A stretch of DNA of 64,000 nt from Nannochloris sp. 'desiccata' (lineage: Eukaryota > Chlorophyta > Trebouxiophyceae > Chlorellales > Chlorellaceae). A program made the translations under genes and the position numbers. This document shows positions 57,289-64,000 of the stretch, piece after piece (the first letter of the stretch is position 1; the number at the start of each line of letters is the position of its first letter). Below the pieces are notes generated by a model. That model ran no database searches. It had not been told where the DNA came from and was given only the letters and a program-made list of their open reading frames with translations. The stretch is from NCBI GenBank assembly GCA_019044685.2, contig JAGTXX020000003.1, positions 1,240,001 to 1,304,000 on the forward strand, in the 5' to 3' direction.

Positions 57289-58281
57289 TTATTTTTTCCG
57301 CTCTAGTATCTCTGGTCCAACTTCCTCTCCCCTTGGTCCTTCACTAGTTCCTTCAGTTTCTAGCCCTGATTTCCCACTACCATGTATTCGATACTTTTCT
57401 GCCATTCTATCCCATAAATCTTCAGGGTCTTCTACCAGGCCAGCACTGTACTGCAACTCTGGAGGGACCACCTGCTTTTCACCCGTCGCGGTTCTTGCCA
57501 GCCCTGCAAATGCAAATCCATTTGCTTTGTCTACCAACGCGACAATATGAGCTACACTTTCTTTATCTTCTATAGCTAAAGGGGTAAACCCTACAAGACC
57601 GAAATCTTCTACTACGTTACACATCTCTCGAGTTAACTTTGCAAATCGAGGAGGCAAACTTTCCTCAACTGCATCTGCGAGGTGATCTAAACCCTGGGCA
57701 CGTAGATAGAAATCAGGCGTAAATTCTAAGGCTCCATACTGCTCAGCGAGATCAAATTTGGACAACGCATTGACTTGGGGTAGTTCTAAGTGAAGCATTG
57801 TCGACAGTGCAAGGACCAAGGCGGCCATGTATTTGGCAGGATCGCTACACAGATGTGCATCCATAAGTTGCACCGCTGCAAGACGATAATGCCACGTATC
57901 TGCCAAAGTAGTGATTATATGCTTCATGCCAGTATGTAGGGTGAAGAGCTCTACTTGACCGGGGCAGTCGAATAAAAAATAATGGTCGGAGGCGGCGAGT
58001 GGGGAAAGCTGCTCTTGGAGCCAATCTAAGTTCGCGTCTAGGTATTCCATGCAGTATATTAGACCTCCATTAGGGCCTAGACCGAGTTCTTTCTGTACAG
58101 AATCTAAAGAAACTAGGTCTCTGATGTCGACAGCACAATCATATGTGGCGGGATCGTTGGCGGGGTCTAAATTGATAATAGCGACCTTTCGACCTGTCAA
58201 GGCGAAGAACTGTTGCATGCCAGCGCAGTATGTAGTCTTGCCTGACCCAGGGGGGCCGACAATCAACTGGCCAAAGGGCAT
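57289..58281 (-). CDS. GPN2: GPN-loop GTPase 2
   Basis: Intronless, 330 residues from the ATG at 58281; upstream codons in frame lack an ATG, and family members begin MPFGQL. P-loop GPPGSGKTTYC is near residue 9. The defining GPN loop is in LGLGPNGGLIYCMEYL. FLFDCPGQVELFTLH is the switch/Walker-B region and SKFDLAEQYG resembles the guanine-specificity motif. NLDPANDPATYDCAVDIRDL is typical of GPN2. GPN2, with GPN1 and GPN3, helps assemble and import RNA polymerases II and III. Its 3' end is 125 bp from the convergent M16 gene. Confidence 0.93.
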   Translation of the reverse strand: MPFGQLIVGPPGSGKTTYCAGMQQFFALTGRKVAIINLDPANDPATYDCAVDIRDLVSLDSVQKELGLGPNGGLIYCMEYLDANLDWLQEQLSPLAASDHYFLFDCPGQVELFTLHTGMKHIITTLADTWHYRLAAVQLMDAHLCSDPAKYMAALVLALSTMLHLELPQVNALSKFDLAEQYGALEFTPDFYLRAQGLDHLADAVEESLPPRFAKLTREMCNVVEDFGLVGFTPLAIEDKESVAHIVALVDKANGFAFAGLARTATGEKQVVPPELQYSAGLVEDPEDLWDRMAEKYRIHGSGKSGLETEGTSEGPRGEEVGPEILERKK

Positions 58282-58731
58282 GCCTGTCTTTTGGTATATT
58301 TTTGTGATTGGATTTATTTGAGATGAAGTCAATTAAGATGGCATGAGGTATCCAAAGGTAGACATCTTGTCTTTAATCACCCAGATACAATTGCTGAAAT
58401 ATTAAATTTGCGCAGAACAGAACGTGATCAAGGGTGATGAAGAGTTCGAATTTGGGGTTTCGCAAATATAGTAGTGATAATTTGTCTACAGCTCCTTAGA
58501 AAAAATTATAAAATTCACCTTGATATCTAACAGTCAATATGCATATAAAAGCATTGCCATTTTGAGCGAAGATTGCTTCTGGATGCCAGTTATCTTTTTG
58601 AAATTTCTTCACAAATTCATGCAAACCTTCAGAGAATTCTGCTCAACTGCCCTTTAGGACTTCTTTTAACTTTTAACTGTGATGCAATAATGTTGGGTAT
58701 TTCCCCTTTTCGCCTCATATCCGAAGAATAA
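58282..58731. promoter_or_regulatory. Divergent intergenic region (GPN2 / K+ channel)
   Basis: 450 bp between divergent starts; AT-rich, nothing specific recognised. Confidence 0.5.
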
Positions 58732-61700
58732 ATGGTTTCAATAGTAGGGCAGAAGATCTCAGCACTGGGCGGCACCAAGCAGCTCCCTGCTGCCCAGGGA
58801 GCATTCTTGCAACGCCTCGCTCCTCGCTCTGCGTTCAGGATAGGATCGAAGGAAGTTATCCAGTGCAACTTAGGAGGAAGACACCAAATTACTTTCTCCG
58901 GAATCATAAAGCAACCAGCGGCGGCTAGTTACCGACAGCACTGGCGCCGACAACAAATTGTCACATCGAATGCTGGAAGATCTCCTGTGACAGATTCCTA
59001 CGATTCATTTGACTCTCTTAGCCATATTGAAGCTCCTATAGACGCTGAAACGAAACTTTCTGTCCCTCAAAAGGCAAGATCTTATTAGAATCTCTTCTTT
59101 GGTAAAACTTCAGGGCCGTTTTGCTTTTTTAACATCTCAATTAATTAGTTATTTAATTAATTAATTAATTAATTCTCCCATTCATTAATTAACTATACTC
59201 TTATTCTATACATTTTCTCACAGATTCAACGTGTAATGGCTATTCTAGGTGCTCGTTTTCGTCTTTTCATGGACGCACCCAGTTTCCGCCTTTACCTCCA
59301 AGCAGCACAATTCATCGCCAGTGTACTATTCGTAGGCCTTTACGTACTTGATACCTACTCCGCCCCATTGCGCGGCTCTTTTAGATACTTTCTAGAGCTT
59401 ATTCTCTGTACCGTATTCGCTGTAGAGTACCTGCATAGGCTTTTTGTAGAGCATCCGGACTTTGGCTCAAAACTTCGAATGGTGACCTCACCGAGAAATC
59501 TTGCAGACCTACTTTCGTTCCTACCACCCCTTGGCGAAGCAACTCTGCAACTCTTTATGCCTGCATTTTCTTTAGGAAGACTGGATTTACGCTGGGTGAA
59601 GCTACTACGCAGCATGCGTGTTATGAGGGTGGGACTTTTGGGCGCTGAATTACGATCTCTCCATCTGTCAACAAAACGCGGCGGGTGGCTTACCGCTGGA
59701 GCTAATTTTCGTCTCGTTCAACTCGCAACTTCAGTTTTTATGCTTTTATTTGTTGCAAGTGCTATTATACAAGTTGTAGAACAGATGCCGTTTCATAAAG
59801 CCATGTACTTAGTCGCTACAACCCTGTCCACCGTCGGTTATGGAGATGTCGTTGCAACGTCTGTTTTAGGAAGGGCAGCTATTCTAGGCATGATTGCGTT
59901 AGGCATTGTGCTCATCCCTGTCCAAGCTGCAGCCTTCTATTCTGAAGTTTCTGCCAGAAGAGTTGTACGAGGTTCTCTACCAGATTGGAGAGGAAAGCCT
60001 TTTGTACTATTATCGGCGAGATTGACCGAAGTAAGAGCATTTAGCGATTTTTTCGCTGAATACCAGCAAGCTTTAGGCTCTTCGACTCGTTTTCCCAAAA
60101 CTACCAAGCTTATAGCCTTGTGCAATCGCCCTTCGTTTGAGTTTTCTGCTTTCCAAGAACTCCACGAAAGAGCGGTGACGCTGGTCGAAGGCTCGGCAGT
60201 CTCAGGTCAAGATCTGGTGACTGTACGCGCGGAACGAGCTCAAGCAGTGCTTTTAATAGCTAACAGATTTACTACAGACCCAGAATCGGAAGATTTAAGT
60301 ATACTTTTTCAAGTCTGGTCTTGCAAAAGTTACACAAAAACGGTCCCGCTCTTTGTCCAGACCCTACGACAATCTACAGTACGGCAAGTAGCCCCATTTT
60401 TAGACCCAGAACAAGACGTTATTGTCAGTGCAGAGCAAACACGCTTTCGAATGCTTGCTCTCAGCGCCATCTGTCCCGGTGCTTCGACATTAATAGGCAA
60501 CTTGATGCGTTCATCTGCTGTGCTGCCTCTTGAAGCACAAGGACCTACTTTAGCTGGTCGTCGTTGGATGCGACAATACGTCAACGGTACTGCCTACTCA
60601 TTCTGTACTGCTGCGGTACAACGTCATCTCGCTGGTAAGGAATTTGCCAGCGTGGCAGAATGGCTTTATAGAACTGCCGGCTTTGTGGTGGCGGGTGTTA
60701 TCGAAGCAGGTGGTAGGGTCAGACTCAACCCTGGCAGAGAGACACTACGAATGGGGACACAATTACTCGTTATTGGGACAGATAAACGTAATGTACGTCA
60801 AAAGCTAGCAGAAGAATACATTCCTTTAGATGAAGTGCTCAAAGAAAGGGCCAGAAATAGAGCAACTGCAAAGACTGCAAAAAATAATAGGGGTAGCAAG
60901 AGCAAGAGCAAATACACAACCACTGCTGGTTCTGCTACTGGTTCTGCTACTGGTAATGGTACTACTAGTACTAGGTACGGTACTGATTCTCACGACTCTA
61001 TACATCAGTCAAACGACGACGATGCTGATGCGTGTGTCCCCATAGTATGGGGTAACGTAGAAAGCGACAGCATGGATTTCGACAACCTTCCGTGTGTTCC
61101 TTCCCAAATAGCATCGGATTTTAGAAATGAAAAGGACGTGGAAGCGTTTGTCAATGAATTTGAAAGGAATAAAGAAGCAAAATTAGAGCAGGAAGAGTAT
61201 GGAGCGTTGGAAGAGGCGACTGCGAGAGCTGTTGCTGAAGGAGCTGGTATTTACAATGGAAATATGAGAAGAAGTGATCGTAAAAGTACCTTGCCGCCAG
61301 CGTTCTTCTCGAGTGAAGCGGACTCAAGCGCAAGCCTGTTATCAAAGCCCCTTGTTTCCACAAACTCAACATCCCTGACAACTTCACATCAGTCTTCTCC
61401 GTCTCAGTTTAGAAATCATTTTATATTGTGTGGTCACGGTGGCAGTGTCGTTCCTTTTATGAGCTACCTGGTAACTGCCGAGCCTTCCCGCTCTTCTCCT
61501 ATTGTCGTCCTTGCACCTACTCCTCCCCAAGACTTTGAAGAAGCAGAACGTAAGTTTGGACCAGTTATATTCGTGCCTGGATCTCCATCAGAAGCTTCAA
61601 GCTTACGGGCAGCTGGTGCAGCAACTGCAAAGGCTCTGGTCTTTCTAGCCAGAGGCTCCCGACCAGTGAAAACAGCCCAAGCGACTGGGGCAGCTGTAGA

Positions 61701-62427
61701 ACAAGAACGATCTACACGCGAAGCAGTCTTAGCAGATGCCTCAGCATTACTTGCGTGCTATGGCGTTGGTGAAGAATCAGGAGCGAGTTTAACACACGCT
61801 GTCGTTGAGCTGCTCTTCACTACCAGTATCGAATTCCTCCAACCGGGCTTGTTGCTTAAAGGCATTAGTAATCTTATTGAACGGGTTGATGGGCCTTCAG
61901 AAGGCGGTGCACCACGTAAATCATGGACTATGCGTGCCTGGCAACAACGGGAAGCGGTTGCGGAGGGGCTTGCAGAGTGGCAAGCAAATGCCTTTTATGC
62001 TGCGGGCAGAGTCACGGTGCCGGCGCTGATGGATACCTTTGCGACTCAATGTTTCTTCAGTAAAGGACTTTTGGTGGAAGTATTAGCTGAAATGAGTGGA
62101 GATTTAAATCGGGATACCGGCAGAGGAGTAAAAACAGAAGAAAAAGAAGAAGGAGGTGAGGTAGAAAGCAGTGAAGCCACAGCTTGTTCTTCTTCTGGAG
62201 CGTTGCTCCAATTGGTCCCCCTACCCCGCGCCTTTGATGGCAGAACCTACGGAGAGTTGTTCATGTCATTTGTAACGGCTAAATCGACGCTTGTCAGTTT
62301 AGGCCTTTATAGAATTAAGAGCGAGAACCCTGGAACGAAACTTTGTTATGTGGTGAGTAATCCACCGCCATGGGAAGTACTTGAACTGACAGATAGAGTG
62401 TTTGTATTAGTAGAAAGACAACGTTAA
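58732..62427 (+). CDS. Slo/BK-like voltage- and ligand-gated K+ channel with two RCK domains
   Basis: Exons 58732-59073 and 59224-62427, 1181 residues. The intron (59074-59223, 150 nt) needs a GC donor (AAG|GCAAGA) and ends TCTCACAG; an in-frame TAG just inside it excludes read-through. Without exon 1, translation could start at 59236. Exon 2 shows six helices with an Arg-rich S4 (LDLRWVKLLRSMRVMRV, about 234-250), the K+ selectivity filter TVGYGD (317-322), and S6. An RCK1 domain (about 370-550) includes ERAQAVLLIANRFTTDPESE and the BK-type FQVWSCKSYTKTVPLFVQTL. A linker has Thr/Ser and Asp repeats. RCK2 starts about 840 (RNHFILCGHGGSVVPFMSYL). Land plants lack BK channels; CASTOR/POLLUX lack TVGYGD. 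Confidence 0.88.
59138..59212. repeat. TTAA/ATTA-rich tandem tract in the K+ channel intron
   Basis: Repeated TTAATTAA-type tetramers (about 59140-59175 and again 59183-59195) within the GC-AG intron. Confidence 0.85.
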
Positions 62428-62855
62428 GAGTCTTCAATTATGTGTAAATCGATGTGTATAGTTGTGTGTAAGTGGAACGCTGTGTTCAATTGTCTGAACA
62501 AGGAAAGGAGAGGAGGAGAAGGCAGGTGGGTGCGGCAAGATCAGAGGAGGTAGGATGAGATCTAGAACGTCCAAGGGAAAAGGTAGTGAGAGGGTTCTAA
62601 AGATGTGTATATGAGAGACAATTATCGGTAAGAATGGAAAACAGGGGGACAGATCTATATAAACTAGGCAGAACCTCTCAACGAACTGCCGGTGATTTTT
62701 TTCGCGAAGGAGGCTCCTTTCTACCACAAACCACCTGGCCAGGTGAAGGAGGTTGGCTTCTTTTGCGGTTGCTGATGCTCAACCCCGCTTATATACCAAT
62801 ATTTTTAGAGTTAGAATTCTAAAAAATCAATCATAAACGATATACAGCTAGCTCC
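62428..62855. other. Intergenic region, 428 bp
   Basis: Same-strand gap between the K+ channel and MYB genes; TGTAA at 62443 is just after the channel stop. It should contain the MYB promoter. The 97-codon antisense ORF here has no recognisable motif. Confidence 0.5.
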
Positions 62856-64000
62856 ATGGCTGCGTGGAGAGGTGCTCAAGAGAACGCTTATTCTAGCGAT
62901 GGCGAATATAGCGACGGTGCTCGTAGGACTTGCTGGGTGCCCGAGGTATGTTAATGAGTTGGGTTTTTATTATGTTATTTATCTGCGCCTTCCAGACGAG
63001 GAAAGAGCTGTGTGCCTCGAAATCAGTGGGAAGTTGAGAAGGGCGTTGGGGGGATCTCCTTCCTGGTGTGCCCTGCAAGGATATTTCGAGGCCTAATATT
63101 GGATATTTTAGCTTCCGATAGCCGAGCAGAAACTTGGTCGGGCTGTTGGGGCTCTCCAACGGCTCTGGGGCTCTCCAACGTTTGTTTCCCCTGGATGCAT
63201 GCCTCCTCAGCGAGTACCGCCTTTTCCCAGTTAGAGCTGCCGAAACATGATTTTAATTAGTGCTCAATATTATTGAGTGGTTGTTGTTGCGACGTAAACT
63301 TTAAAGTTGCTAGAATCCCTGAGTGTAGTTGAACATGGGGGTAAGAGAGAACGTTAAACTGACGTGGCTTTTCTGTGTTACTTTTGCAGGAGGATATCAA
63401 GTTGGTGCAACTCGTAGAGACCTATGGACCTCAAAATTGGAGTTTAATCGCAAAGGTAAGTGTCGCATCTGCGAGGTGGATTTCAGCATGCTCACCCTGA
63501 GTGGACTTGCATTTTTTTCACTCATTCTTCTTAAACTCAGCTGATTTTTCTAACCCATTTCCTGATCACGACTTTTCGCAGAGTCTTGGCACTGGAAGAA
63601 ACGGAAAAAGCTGCCGTCTTCGATGGTTCAACCAACTGGATCCTTCACTTAAAAAGGAGCCCTTTACAGCTGAGGAAGAGGAGATGATCATAGCCAAGCA
63701 TACTGAGCTTGGTAATAAATGGGCTGCGATTTCTAAATTCCTTCCTGGCAGAACAGACAATGCTATCAAAAATTACTGGAATGGCCATCTGAAAAAACGT
63801 GTCGTCTCTAGAGCTACTGAATTGGCAGCAAGCAAAAGACTTCGCACCCTAGTAGGCCTTGCATTAGGCGAAGATGATGACGAAGAAGAAGAGGTACAGC
63901 CCCCTCCATTCAAATCCCAGCGTGTTGGTGGTGGTATGGCGACTTCCCCACGCAGAGCACCTCGCTCCCCCTCATCTGCCGCTGCCGCTGCAGCTGCTGC
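62856..64000 (+). CDS. R2R3-MYB transcription factor, 3' partial
   Basis: Exons 62856-62945, 63390-63455 and 63582 to the window edge; introns 444 and 126 nt, GT-AG, phase 0. At least 191 residues are visible. Exon 1 encodes a short polar leader ending RRTCWVPE. Joined to exon 2 it forms repeat R2: [27 protein letters not shown], then [21 protein letters not shown]3 is [40 protein letters not shown], with the first Trp replaced by Phe as usual. After GHLKKRVV come acidic and Ser/Ala/Pro-rich stretches. The long exon 2-exon 3 spacing matches the plant R2R3 pattern. It binds DNA; the target pathway is unknown. The end lies outside the window. Confidence 0.92.
63148..63182. repeat. Short tandem repeat in MYB intron 1
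   Basis: Two copies of GGGGCTCTCCAACG separated by GCTCT at about 63148-63180, in the 444-nt first intron. Confidence 0.8.

Noticed and set aside
58282..58332. 17-codon upstream extension of GPN2
   Set aside because: Begins with TTG and the family starts MPFGQ at the chosen ATG.
58629..58907. Minus-strand ORF over exon 1 of the K+ channel
   Set aside because: Antisense shadow; crosses the divergent promoter.

Overview
The window looks like nuclear DNA of a green alga (Chlorophyta, class not resolved). Evidence: a bifunctional DHFR-thymidylate synthase, many nucleus-encoded plastid proteins with N-terminal extensions (acyl-ACP desaturase, IspH/HDR, plastid lipoyl synthase, SufE-BolA fusion, ELIP-type LHC-like protein, homoserine kinase, threonine synthase, aspartate carbamoyltransferase), an expansin-like protein, a plant-type R2R3 MYB, a Rh-type ammonium/CO2 channel and plant-specific families (DUF2301, ATXR4-like, PP2-A10-like). 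I see no prokaryotic operons, rRNA, tRNA, CRISPR array or virus. I resolve 36 well-supported genes plus one weak candidate. Most are compact, with 0-3 introns, and nearly every first intron falls in the first ~120 codons.

Layout. 1-5.2 kb: 3' part of a golgin (TMF family), a membrane-anchored SGNH hydrolase and a SMYD/ATXR4-like SET protein. 5.5-13.3 kb: mitochondrial NFU, a DUF2301 membrane protein, a 1.1-kb repeat-bearing gap with a candidate inverted-repeat element, spliceosomal cyclophilin H, DHFR-TS and an unknown acidic single-pass membrane protein. 13.8-24.1 kb: acyl-ACP desaturase, HDR, mitochondrial CPN60, TRAPPC6, ATCase and Rh channel. 24.6-34.2 kb: EMC10, expansin-like, TMEM14, ELIP, SufE-BolA, PanB and sphingolipid delta-4 desaturase. 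34.2-42.4 kb: hexanucleotide repeat, TMEM45-like protein, homoserine kinase, plastid lipoyl synthase, threonine synthase. 42.8-50.5 kb: a very large CD36-family protein, EamA transporter, CoA-binding protein, TPR protein. 50.7-64 kb: prenylcysteine methylesterase, a second SET protein, PP2-A10-like protein, an M16 peptidase with a lumen-type leader, GPN2 GTPase, a Slo/BK-like K+ channel and a truncated R2R3 MYB.

Themes. Thirteen gene pairs are divergent over short intergenic spaces (shortest 137 bp), suggesting many bidirectional promoters. Homoserine kinase and threonine synthase, consecutive steps of threonine synthesis, lie 2.4 kb apart on the same strand. Several genes serve Fe-S and organelle cofactor metabolism (NFU, SufE-BolA, lipoyl synthase, HDR). 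Splicing is mostly GT-AG; two introns need GC donors, and three introns are multiples of three without stops, so naive ORF calling reads through them. No single undescribed system stands out. The items most worth following are the plant-pore-type K+ channel with RCK domains, the 1040-residue CD36-like protein, the Tat-like leader on the M16 peptidase, the acidic Asp-Tyr-repeat membrane protein and the 700-bp inverted-repeat element.
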